A stretch of 6,357 bases of DNA, taken from NCBI GenBank assembly GCA_002423545.1, contig DIWP01000005.1, forward strand, positions 23,436 to 29,792. The letters are read 5' to 3'. This document shows, one piece after another, positions 1-6,323 of the stretch. The DNA is from Thermoleophilia bacterium UBA6103 (GTDB taxonomy: Bacteria > Actinomycetota > Thermoleophilia > UBA2241). A program made the position numbers and the translations under genes. How positions within the stretch are numbered: position 1 is the stretch's first letter; each line of letters opens with the position of its first letter. The notes beneath the pieces are model-generated. The model saw only the letters and a program-made list of their open reading frames with translations. It had not been told where the DNA came from and ran no database searches.

Positions 1-20
1 GGGCGGCCGCACGGCCGCCC
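1..20 (-). terminator. GC-rich perfect inverted repeat, possible operon terminator
   Basis: GGGCGGCC and GGCCGCCC flank a 4-nt centre, so the minus-strand transcript can form an 8-bp all-GC stem with a GUGC loop (9 bp if the outer loop bases also pair). It lies about 60 nt downstream of the kinase stop codon, where the operon should end. Whether a U-tract follows cannot be seen, because the window stops at the base of the stem, and the stem could extend beyond the edge. Without the U-tract it could equally be a hairpin belonging to the next gene. Confidence 0.45.
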
Positions 21-80
21 CGCCCCATTTCTGCATCCGGTCCGCCGCCGACCCGCCCGGGGTACGGTCCCGGCGACCCG
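21..80. other. Short non-coding stretch downstream of the kinase gene
   Basis: This 60-nt GC-rich stretch shows no convincing reading frame. It contains one weak hairpin at 57-73 (CCGGG and CCCGG around a 7-nt loop), only 8 nt past the kinase stop codon. That hairpin is too short to call a terminator alone but could act with the stronger repeat at 1-20. I see nothing else in it. Confidence 0.4.
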
Positions 81-2018
81 CTACGGCTGCTCGACGGTGA
101 TCGTCACACGTGAACCCGGCGGCCGCATGGTACCGCCGGCCGGGTTCTGGGCCAGCACCGTGCCGGGCGGCTCGATGGCCTCGCTCATGTACACGACGTT
201 GACCACGAAGCCGTCGGCCTCGAGCGTCGCCGTCGCCGTCCCCTCGTCCATCGACACGACGCTGGGGACCTCGACCGCCGGCGTCTCGGTGGGCGTCGGC
301 GTGGGGGTCGGTGAGCCGCTGCTGATGATCAGGTCCACAGCCGCGCCCCGGTCGACTTCGGTGCCGGCCGCCGGGTCCTGCCCGATGACCGTGCCGGCCG
401 GCGCCGTCTCGCTGGTCTGCTGGTCGACCGTGCCGACCACCAGGCCGGCGCCCTCGATGGCGGCGCCGGCATCGGACTGGCTGATACCGACGACGTCGGG
501 CACCGTCGCCCGGCGAGGCCCACTGCTGATCCAGTACGTGAGCGTGGCACCGCGCTTGACCGTCTCCCCGGCGGCCGGATCGGTCTTGTAGACGAGGCCC
601 TGTTCGACCGTGTCGTTGCGGCCGGTCTTGCGCTCTCCCTCCACGCCGTTCTCCTCCAGCCACGCCTCGATCGCCTCGGGCGACTGGCCGTTGAAGTCCG
701 GCACCTCGACGGCGCTGGGGCCCTTGCTGACCCAGATCTCGACGGTGCCGCCCTCGCGCAGATCCGTGCCGGCCGGCGGCTGCTGCCGAAAGACGACGCC
801 GGCTTCGCGCTCGTCGGAGAAGCCCTCGTTGCGTTCCACCCGGAACCCGGCCTCGACGAGCGCGACCGTGGCTCTGTTCTCTTGCATGCCGACGACATCG
901 GGCACGGCCTCCCCGCCGCCGCCGATGGACCGGTAGATGAGCACGCCGGCGGTCGCCAGACCGGCGACGACCACGACGACGATCAGCCAGAGCCACCAGG
1001 GCGGACGACTGCGCCGGTCGCTGCCGTCGCGGCGCTCGCGGCCCTGTGCACGCGAGCCGCCGCCCGGCACCCGGGCCTCCGCCCGGTCGCGGGCCGTCAT
1101 GACGCGCGTCGCCTGCTCGCCGGCGATGGTCGTGGCGGCCGGCGGCATTCCCTCACCGCCGACGTGGTAGGCCGCTGCCAGGACCGGGCCACCGGTCATG
1201 GCGGCCCGCAGGTCGGCGCCGAACTGGGCGGCGCTCGAGTAGCGCAGCGCCGGGTCCTTGGCCATCGCCTTGAGCACGACCTGATTGAGCGTGTACGGCA
1301 GTCCGGTGACCAGCTCGGCCGGCTCGGCCGGCCGCTCATTGACGTGCTTGAGGGCGACCGTGACGGCACTGTCGCCCTTGAACGGCACCGAGCCGGTGAG
1401 CATCTCGTAGAGCACCACGCCGACCGAGTAGAGGTCCGAGCGCTCGTCGACCTGCTCGCCGCGCGCCTGCTCCGGCGCCAGATACTGGGCCGTGCCCAGG
1501 ATCGAGCCGGCCTCGGTCATCGACGGGTCGCCCGCCTGCGCGATGCCGAAGTCGGTGACCTTCACGCGACCCTCGGTGTCGATGAGGATGTTCTGGGACT
1601 TGACGTCGCGATGCACGACCCCGCGGGCGTGGGCGGCGGCCACGGCGGCGAGCAGCTCGAGCGTGATGGCGACCGCCTGCGAGGTATCGAGCCGGCCGCT
1701 GCGGCGCACGCGGTCTTTGAGCGTCTCGCCCTGGACGTACTCCATGACGATGTAGTTCTGCGCCCCGACCTGACCCCAGTCGTAGACGCCCACGATGTTG
1801 GGGTGATTGAGGCCGGCCGCCGCCTTGGCCTCGCGGCGGAAGCGCTCCACGAACTTCTCGTCGTCGGCGAAGCGCTTGTGCAGCACCTTGATGGCGACGC
1901 GCCGGCCGAGCGTGGTGTCTTCGGCGAGATACACGCTCGCCATGCCGCCGCGGCCGAGCGTGCCCAGGACCCGGTAGCGGTCGCCGATCAGATGTCCCTG
2001 TGCGAAGTCGTCGGTCAT
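81..2018 (-). CDS. pknB: PASTA-domain Ser/Thr protein kinase, PknB type
   Basis: This is a 645-residue membrane kinase that should sense peptidoglycan fragments or lipid II outside the cell and phosphorylate growth and division proteins inside. The kinase domain spans about residues 15-275. It has the glycine loop G22-R-G-G-M-A-S-V, catalytic K44 (AIKVL), H136-R-D138 with K140 and N143, D156-F-G, and A181-P-E. A charged, Thr-containing juxtamembrane segment runs from about 277 to 340. One membrane helix (about 341-362) follows, then four external PASTA repeats starting near 370, 436, 503 and 580. A PTPTPTPT linker (about 570-578) separates repeats 3 and 4. The ATG at 2018 places the kinase fold about 14 residues from the N-terminus, as usual for the family. 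The gene is last in the cluster, 19 nt after the transpeptidase stop, and ends in TAG. No key residue is missing, so an active kinase is expected. The function is secure from the domains; the symbol assumes orthology with mycobacterial pknB. Confidence 0.96.
   Translation of the reverse strand: MTDDFAQGHLIGDRYRVLGTLGRGGMASVYLAEDTTLGRRVAIKVLHKRFADDEKFVERFRREAKAAAGLNHPNIVGVYDWGQVGAQNYIVMEYVQGETLKDRVRRSGRLDTSQAVAITLELLAAVAAAHARGVVHRDVKSQNILIDTEGRVKVTDFGIAQAGDPSMTEAGSILGTAQYLAPEQARGEQVDERSDLYSVGVVLYEMLTGSVPFKGDSAVTVALKHVNERPAEPAELVTGLPYTLNQVVLKAMAKDPALRYSSAAQFGADLRAAMTGGPVLAAAYHVGGEGMPPAATTIAGEQATRVMTARDRAEARVPGGGSRAQGRERRDGSDRRSRPPWWLWLIVVVVVAGLATAGVLIYRSIGGGGEAVPDVVGMQENRATVALVEAGFRVERNEGFSDEREAGVVFRQQPPAGTDLREGGTVEIWVSKGPSAVEVPDFNGQSPEAIEAWLEENGVEGERKTGRNDTVEQGLVYKTDPAAGETVKRGATLTYWISSGPRRATVPDVVGISQSDAGAAIEGAGLVVGTVDQQTSETAPAGTVIGQDPAAGTEVDRGAAVDLIISSGSPTPTPTPTETPAVEVPSVVSMDEGTATATLEADGFVVNVVYMSEAIEPPGTVLAQNPAGGTMRPPGSRVTITVEQP
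279..314 (-). repeat. Pro-Thr dipeptide repeat linker between PASTA 3 and PASTA 4
   Basis: Residues about 569-580 of the kinase read as alternating Pro and Thr (PTPTPTPTETP), coded by a degenerate 6-bp repeat. Such linkers are stiff and extended outside the cell, and here one sets the last PASTA unit apart from the first three. The other PASTA units are joined with almost no spacer. Confidence 0.75.
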
Positions 2019-2026
2019 GTCGCGGG

Positions 2027-2032
2027 ATTGTA
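2027..2032 (-). promoter_or_regulatory. Candidate -10 element just upstream of the kinase gene
   Basis: The minus strand reads TACAAT, one mismatch from the TATAAT consensus, followed by 8 nt and then the kinase ATG. A start point at usual spacing would fall at or within about 2 nt of the ATG, giving a leaderless or nearly leaderless message. No good -35 hexamer is visible at 16-18 bp spacing (the sequences there are of the GAGGAC type). The nearby purine tract GAGGGGG (2033-2039) is about 14 nt from the ATG, too far for a good ribosome site. This is suggestive only; AT-rich hexamers do occur by chance, though rarely in DNA this GC-rich. Confidence 0.3.
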
Positions 2033-2037
2033 CCCCC

Positions 2038-3474
2038 TCACGGCAGTGCGTCCTCGTCGAGCGCCGCTCGCATGACTGCGGCGGCCAGCGGCGCCGCCAC
2101 GGCGCCGCCGGTGCCCGGCGTGTCCTCGATGGTCACCGCCACCGCGACGCGCGGCGCCTCCGCCGACGCGAAGCCGATGAACCAGGCCTGGTTGGCATCG
2201 CCACGCTCCGCCGTGCCGGTCTTGCCGGCGACGTCGATACCCGAGAGTGCCGCTGCCGTGCCGGTGCCGACGTCCACCACCTGCTGCATCATCTCGTTGA
2301 GCTGCACGGCGTGCCGGGCGTCGAGCGCCTCCTTCCAGACGACCGGCTTCGTCACCCGCACCTCGCCGCCCTGAGCGGTGATCACGCGGTCGACCAGATA
2401 GGGCTGCATGATGCGGCCGCCGTTGGCGACGGCGGCCGCCACCAGCGCCATCTGCAGCGGCGTGGCCAGCACCTGCTCCTGGCCGACCGCCGCCCAGGCG
2501 ACCGCCAGCGGGTCCATCGGCGCGCCCGGCGGCAGGAGCGCGTCGTCGTCGAAGCGGCCGCTGATGCGCACCATGGACTGCGGCAGCTCGAGCGGCGGCC
2601 GGTCCCAGAAGCCGAAGCGTTCCATGTACGCGATCAGCCGCTGGCGGCGCAGCTCGTTGCCCAGCTTGCCGAACGTGGTGTTGATCGAGTACGTCAGCGC
2701 CTCGGTGAGCGTGTTGACGCCGAAGACCTCGTCGCCGTAGTTGGTCACCTTGCCCCCGGAGACCCGATAGGTGCCGGTGTCCTCGAAGACAGTCTCCGGG
2801 GTCGCCACGCCGGTCTGCAGGGCGGCGCCGGCGGTGAGCACCTTGAACGACGAGCCCGGCGGATACAGACCCTGCAGGGCACGGTCCAGCAGCGGCGCGC
2901 TCTCCCTCTTGCTGAGCTGCGCGAAGCGGTCGACGAGCTGTGCCGGGTCGTAGTCGGGCGTCGAGGCGACCGCCATGACGGCCCCGGTGACGGGGTCGAG
3001 CGCCACGATGGCGCCGGTCTGGGAGCCGAGCGCCTGCCGCGCCGCCTTCTGTACCGCCGGCACCAGCGTGAGCCTGACGTCGGCGCCCTCCGGGTCCCTG
3101 TCGAGCAGACGATCGAGCCAGCTCCGCAGGCCGAGGTCGACCGCCTGACCGGTCAGGTAGTCGTCCATCGACGCCTCGATCCCGCTCTGACCGTAGCGCA
3201 GCGAGCTGTAGCCGACGGTCTGCGGCGCGAAGCGACCCTGCGGGTAGGTGCGCTGCCAGTAGCCGTCGCGCTTGCGCGAGCCGGCGATCACTGAGCCGTC
3301 GAAAGCCAGGATGCGGCCGCGCTCGACCCGCGCCTCCTGGAGGATGCGGGCCCGGTTCTGAGGCTTGTCCCTGAGGGCCCCGGCGCGGATCACCTGGATG
3401 TACACCACGTTGACCATCAGGGCCGCGAACAGGACGGCCAGCGCCATGAACGTCCGCACGATCGCCTTGTTCAT
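2038..3474 (-). CDS. pbpA: Class B penicillin-binding protein (peptidoglycan transpeptidase), PbpA type
   Basis: This is a 478-residue membrane-anchored D,D-transpeptidase that cross-links peptidoglycan stem peptides and is the likely partner of the SEDS polymerase encoded just upstream. One N-terminal membrane helix (about residues 8-28) acts as an uncleaved anchor. The non-penicillin-binding part starts with an ERGRI motif (51-55), typical of class B PBPs. The transpeptidase domain shows all three active-site motifs: S208-S-F-K211 (acyl-enzyme serine and base), S263-I-N265 and K418-T-G420. There is no PASTA domain and no large insertion, so the length and layout match actinobacterial PbpA rather than the longer FtsI/PBP3. 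The start at 3474 is chosen because a GGAGG lies 8 nt upstream and the membrane helix follows at once. A longer frame reaching 3534 would overlap the preceding gene and add unlikely residues. The gap to rodA is 4 nt, which suggests translational coupling. Confidence 0.94.
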   Translation of the reverse strand: MNKAIVRTFMALAVLFAALMVNVVYIQVIRAGALRDKPQNRARILQEARVERGRILAFDGSVIAGSRKRDGYWQRTYPQGRFAPQTVGYSSLRYGQSGIEASMDDYLTGQAVDLGLRSWLDRLLDRDPEGADVRLTLVPAVQKAARQALGSQTGAIVALDPVTGAVMAVASTPDYDPAQLVDRFAQLSKRESAPLLDRALQGLYPPGSSFKVLTAGAALQTGVATPETVFEDTGTYRVSGGKVTNYGDEVFGVNTLTEALTYSINTTFGKLGNELRRQRLIAYMERFGFWDRPPLELPQSMVRISGRFDDDALLPPGAPMDPLAVAWAAVGQEQVLATPLQMALVAAAVANGGRIMQPYLVDRVITAQGGEVRVTKPVVWKEALDARHAVQLNEMMQQVVDVGTGTAAALSGIDVAGKTGTAERGDANQAWFIGFASAEAPRVAVAVTIEDTPGTGGAVAAPLAAAVMRAALDEDALP

Positions 3475-3478
3475 TCGC

Positions 3479-4801
3479 TCACCCTCCCTCCGCCAGTCTG
3501 AAGCGCTCGGCCGCGGTGCCGCGCAGCACCACATTGGACCTGTGGGAGACCATCAGCAGCAGTGCCAGCAGCATGAGGTTGGCCAGCAGCGAGCTGCCGC
3601 CGTAGCTTACGAAAGGCAGCGTGATGCCGGTGAGCGGTATGAGCCGCGTGACGCCGCCGATGATGATGAACGTCTGCAGCGCAAACGCCGCCGAGAGCCC
3701 GGCCGCCAGCAGCTTGGAGAAGCCGTCCGGCGCCCAGATGGCGATGTGGAAGCCGCGCCAGCAGAAGAGCAGGTAGCAGAGGATCATACCGATGGCTCCC
3801 AGCATGCCCAGCTCGTTGGCGACGGCCGAGAAGATGAAGTCGGTCTGCAGGTCGGGGACCACCGGCCGGCCATCGGGGAACAGCAGGTAGCCGCGCCCCA
3901 GACCCTGGCCGAGCACGCCGCCGTCGGCCATGGTGAACAGCGACTGCAGGAGCTGGTAGCCGGTGGTGTCGGCGGTGGCCCAGGGATCGAGCCAGATGGC
4001 GAAGCGGTCCTGGACGTGCGGTACCAGCTCGTAGGCGAGGAAGGCCCCGATGCCGAAGAGCGTCATGCCGACGAGCGCGTAGACGAGGCGGGAGGTGGCC
4101 ATGTAGATGAGCGCGATGAAGATCGTGAGCAGGAGCAGCGAGGCGCCGAAGTCGCGCAGCAAGATCAGCAGCAGGATCGAGAGGGCCCACATGACGAGCA
4201 GCGGGCCGAAATAGCGCACCCGCGGCACCGGCATGCCGAACAGCCTGCCGGTCGGCACGCTGAGCAGCTCCTTCTTGTCGTTGAGGTAGCCGGCCAGGAA
4301 GATGACGATGCAGATCTTGGCGAACTCCGCCGGCTGGAACCCGAAGCCTGCGAAGCGGATCCAGAGCTTGGCGCCGTTGATCTCGGTGCCGAAGACGATG
4401 GTCACCGCCAGGAGCAGCAGCCCGAGCGCGCCGATGATGTACCGGTAGCGGTCGAGCTTCACTGGGTCGCGGATGAGCAGCACGGTGAGGACGAACACCA
4501 CCGCACCGGCCACCAGCCAGCGCCCCTGGAGCAGCGCCAGCGACGGGGAGATACGGTAGATCTCGGCCAGCCCTATGGCCGTGAGCAGGGCGGCCACCGG
4601 CAGCAGATAAGGGTCGGCCTCGGCCAGCCTGAACCGCATGAGCAGGTGCAGCAGGGCGAAGATGACGACGAAGATGCCGGCGTAGACCAGCGACCAGCGA
4701 CTGATCTCGCGAAAGACCCCGGAGTAGACGGCCACGTACGAGACCACGGCGAGGACGGCCGCCAGCAGCAGCAGGAGGAGCTCGCGATCCCTGGGTCTCA
4801 T
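3479..4801 (-). CDS. rodA: SEDS-family peptidoglycan glycosyltransferase, RodA/FtsW type
   Basis: This is a 440-residue polytopic membrane protein that should polymerise lipid II into glycan strands for wall growth, working with the class B PBP encoded next. Roughly 11-12 hydrophobic helices are visible, beginning at about residues 7-26 and 38-56. The SEDS signature motifs are present: QPAEFAK (156-162), the Asp of LLRDFGAS (D217, aligning with the catalytic Asp of RodA), TDFIFS followed by ANELG (320-332), and the C-terminal GITLPFVSYGGSS (392-404). The start at 4801 has GGAGG 7 nt upstream. A longer open frame back to 5065 overlaps the phosphatase gene and encodes an Arg/Ser-rich, non-membrane stretch, so it is rejected. 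The position between pstP and pbpA points to the RodA branch rather than division FtsW, but sequence alone does not separate the two firmly. Confidence 0.94.
   Translation of the reverse strand: MRPRDRELLLLLLAAVLAVVSYVAVYSGVFREISRWSLVYAGIFVVIFALLHLLMRFRLAEADPYLLPVAALLTAIGLAEIYRISPSLALLQGRWLVAGAVVFVLTVLLIRDPVKLDRYRYIIGALGLLLLAVTIVFGTEINGAKLWIRFAGFGFQPAEFAKICIVIFLAGYLNDKKELLSVPTGRLFGMPVPRVRYFGPLLVMWALSILLLILLRDFGASLLLLTIFIALIYMATSRLVYALVGMTLFGIGAFLAYELVPHVQDRFAIWLDPWATADTTGYQLLQSLFTMADGGVLGQGLGRGYLLFPDGRPVVPDLQTDFIFSAVANELGMLGAIGMILCYLLFCWRGFHIAIWAPDGFSKLLAAGLSAAFALQTFIIIGGVTRLIPLTGITLPFVSYGGSSLLANLMLLALLLMVSHRSNVVLRGTAAERFRLAEGG
3483..3491 (-). promoter_or_regulatory. Ribosome binding site of pbpA, inside the end of rodA
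   Basis: The minus strand reads GGAGGGAGG over the last codons of the SEDS gene, with the nearer GGAGG (3483-3487) 8 nt from the pbpA ATG at 3474. The site decides the start in favour of the 478-residue product. Its position within the upstream coding region, next to that gene's TGA, fits coupled translation of polymerase and transpeptidase. Confidence 0.75.
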
Positions 4802-4808
4802 CCCGCAC

Positions 4809-4813
4809 CCTCC
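4809..4813 (-). promoter_or_regulatory. Ribosome binding site of rodA
   Basis: GGAGG on the minus strand lies 7 nt before the ATG at 4801, in the 22-nt gap after the phosphatase stop codon (4824-4826). It fixes the start of the 440-residue SEDS protein. Confidence 0.75.
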
Positions 4814-4823
4814 GGGTGCTGTG

Positions 4824-6317
4824 TCACGGTCCCGCCCGAAGCGAGTCCAGCAGCCGCTCGCCGGAGCCCCACCAGCCGACCGAGTGGGCATCGACCCGTC
4901 GTCGCTGCGCCGCCGTGAGATCGCTGTAGCGCAGATCCGGCGCCCGCTCGTGCTCGCGATAGAGCCGCAGGCCGGCGAACTCCCACGGTACGCCGCGGTA
5001 GACGGTGACGACGTCGTCGTCGTCGGCGCCGACCCATTCCAGCTGACCGAGCGCCAGCGCGCCACCGGCCACCACCGCCAGGACGACGACCGCGGCGATC
5101 AGGCGCCAGAGCCAGCGTCGCCTGCCGGTCGGCCGCGCGGCGGCGGCGGCGTCCGGCGGCTGCACCGGGGCGAGACCGGGCGCCGCTCCGATCGGAGCCG
5201 CTGCGGCGCCGGGTCCGGGAGCGGGCTCCACTCTGGGAGCAGGTCCGGCGGCCGGCCGGGCGGCCGGCTCAGCGATCGGCAGCTCGGCGGTCGGCAGCTC
5301 GGCGGTGGGCTCGGTCATGGGTCCGGCGGCAGCCTCGGCGGTCGCCGGCTCGGCGGTCGTGTCCGGCGCGGCGGTCTCGGCGGTCGGCAGCTGAGCGGTG
5401 CGTCCGGCGTCGGGCGGGCCGGCCGACCCGGCGGCGGGCGTCTGTCCGGATGCGGCGGCAGCGTCGCCGTCGGTATCCGGAGCCGCTGCGACGCCGTCCG
5501 CCGATCCGGTGGCGGCGTGCGCGACCGCACCGGTCGCGGCGGCGGGCGCCGCATCCTGGGTACCGACGCCGTGTGCTGCGGCGGCGGGCGTCGCCTCCTC
5601 GAGCCGGATGACCACGACGGTGATGTTGTCCGGCCCCCCGGCATCCAGAGCCGCCGTCACCAGCGCTTCGGCCGCCGCTTCGGGATCGTCGCGGCCGAGA
5701 AGCTCGGCGATGCGGTCGTCCGGCACCGGTCCGGTGAGGCCGTCGCTGCACAGCAGGACGACGTCTCCCGATCCAAGGTCCACGTCGAGCAGGTCGATCT
5801 GCGGCTCCGGCTCGGTGCCCAGCGCGCGGCTGAGGACGCTCCGCAGCGGGTGACCGGGCGCCTGGCCCTCCGCGAGCTCGCCGCTGCGCACCATCTCGGC
5901 GACCAGCGAGTGGTCGTCGGTGATCTGCGTCAGTTCGCCGCCGCGCACCATGTAGGCACGGCTGTCGCCGATGTGCGCCAGCCGGGCGCCGCTGGGACAC
6001 AGCACCAGAGCGGTCAGCGTGGTCCCCATGCCGGCCTGCGAGGGATACTCCCGGGAGAGCTCCCAGACCCGCCGGTTGGCCTGGTGGGCGGCCGCCAGCA
6101 GCGCCTCACCGGCGGCCGCGCGGTCACGAGGGTCGATGGTCGCCGCGGCGCCCGAGAGCGTCTGCAGCGCGACCCGCGAGGCGACCTCACCTGCCTGCGC
6201 GCCTCCCATGCCGTCGGCGACGGCGAAGAGCGGCGGGCGGACCAGCCAGGCATCTTCGTTGGTCTGCCTGTTGAGCCCGATGTCTGAGCGGGCGGCATAG
6301 CGGGCGGCGAGCATCAC
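4824..6317 (-). CDS. pstP: PP2C-family Ser/Thr protein phosphatase with membrane anchor, PstP type
   Basis: This is a 497-residue metal-dependent phosphatase that should reverse phosphorylation by the PASTA kinase encoded three genes downstream. The catalytic domain fills about residues 4-240. Its PP2C motifs include SDIGxxRxxNED (11-22), VADGMGG with metal ligand D35, GDSR with D118, CSDGLTG with D192 and GGPDN with D230. These correspond closely to the metal-binding Asp set of mycobacterial PstP. A long Ala/Pro/Thr/Glu-rich linker follows (about 242-400), then one membrane helix (about 402-424) and a short external tail of about 70 residues containing VVTVYRGVPWEF. A tail of this kind is familiar from other actinobacterial PP2C proteins. 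The GTG start at 6317 is chosen because AGGAG lies 9 nt upstream; ATG at 6314 (12 nt) is the alternative and changes one residue. The gene begins 6 nt after the stop of the preceding gene. Confidence 0.95.
   Translation of the reverse strand: MMLAARYAARSDIGLNRQTNEDAWLVRPPLFAVADGMGGAQAGEVASRVALQTLSGAAATIDPRDRAAAGEALLAAAHQANRRVWELSREYPSQAGMGTTLTALVLCPSGARLAHIGDSRAYMVRGGELTQITDDHSLVAEMVRSGELAEGQAPGHPLRSVLSRALGTEPEPQIDLLDVDLGSGDVVLLCSDGLTGPVPDDRIAELLGRDDPEAAAEALVTAALDAGGPDNITVVVIRLEEATPAAAAHGVGTQDAAPAAATGAVAHAATGSADGVAAAPDTDGDAAAASGQTPAAGSAGPPDAGRTAQLPTAETAAPDTTAEPATAEAAAGPMTEPTAELPTAELPIAEPAARPAAGPAPRVEPAPGPGAAAAPIGAAPGLAPVQPPDAAAAARPTGRRRWLWRLIAAVVVLAVVAGGALALGQLEWVGADDDDVVTVYRGVPWEFAGLRLYREHERAPDLRYSDLTAAQRRRVDAHSVGWWGSGERLLDSLRAGP
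5265..5399 (-). repeat. Degenerate TAELP-type repeats in the phosphatase linker
   Basis: Residues about 307-351 of the phosphatase carry imperfect repeats built on T-A-E-x-P: TAQLPTAE, TAEPATAE, then TAELPTAELPIAEP. The last copies (5265-5306) are a near-exact 15-bp tandem repeat in DNA; the others have drifted. The segment is probably disordered and acidic and bridges the cytoplasmic catalytic domain to the membrane helix. Repeat expansion or contraction is the likely cause of the length. No fold or binding function can be read from it. Confidence 0.7.
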
Positions 6318-6323
6318 GCCGCA

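Noticed and set aside
882..2075. 397-residue open frame on the plus strand
   Set aside because: It is antisense to the kinase domain, with a composition typical of a shadow frame (Arg, His, Asp, Gly) and no known motif.
2017..3294. 425-residue open frame on the plus strand
   Set aside because: It lies wholly opposite the transpeptidase gene, its product is an Arg/His/Gly/Asp-rich sequence with no recognisable fold, and it is a by-product of GC-rich codon use on the minus strand.
3475..3534. 20-residue N-terminal extension of the transpeptidase
   Set aside because: It overlaps the end of the SEDS gene and has no ribosome site, while the ATG at 3474 has GGAGG at 8 nt and leads directly into the membrane anchor.
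3471..4808. 445-residue minus-strand frame overlapping the SEDS gene in another phase
   Set aside because: The product is Arg/Pro/His/Ala rich without membrane helices, whereas the other phase gives a clear SEDS protein with all signature motifs and a good ribosome site.
3365..4918. 517-residue open frame on the plus strand
   Set aside because: It is antisense to the SEDS gene; the product is rich in Glu, Gln, His and Asp, as expected from reading membrane-protein codons backwards, and no motif is visible.
4802..5065. 88-residue N-terminal extension of the SEDS protein
   Set aside because: It would overlap the phosphatase by about 240 nt and adds a polar Ser/Arg-rich stretch; the internal ATG at 4801 has a well-placed GGAGG.
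4821..6287. 488-residue open frame on the plus strand, Gly/Arg rich
   Set aside because: It mirrors the phosphatase gene; the glycine-rich middle is the reverse reading of the Ala/Pro linker. There is no domain or independent start signal.
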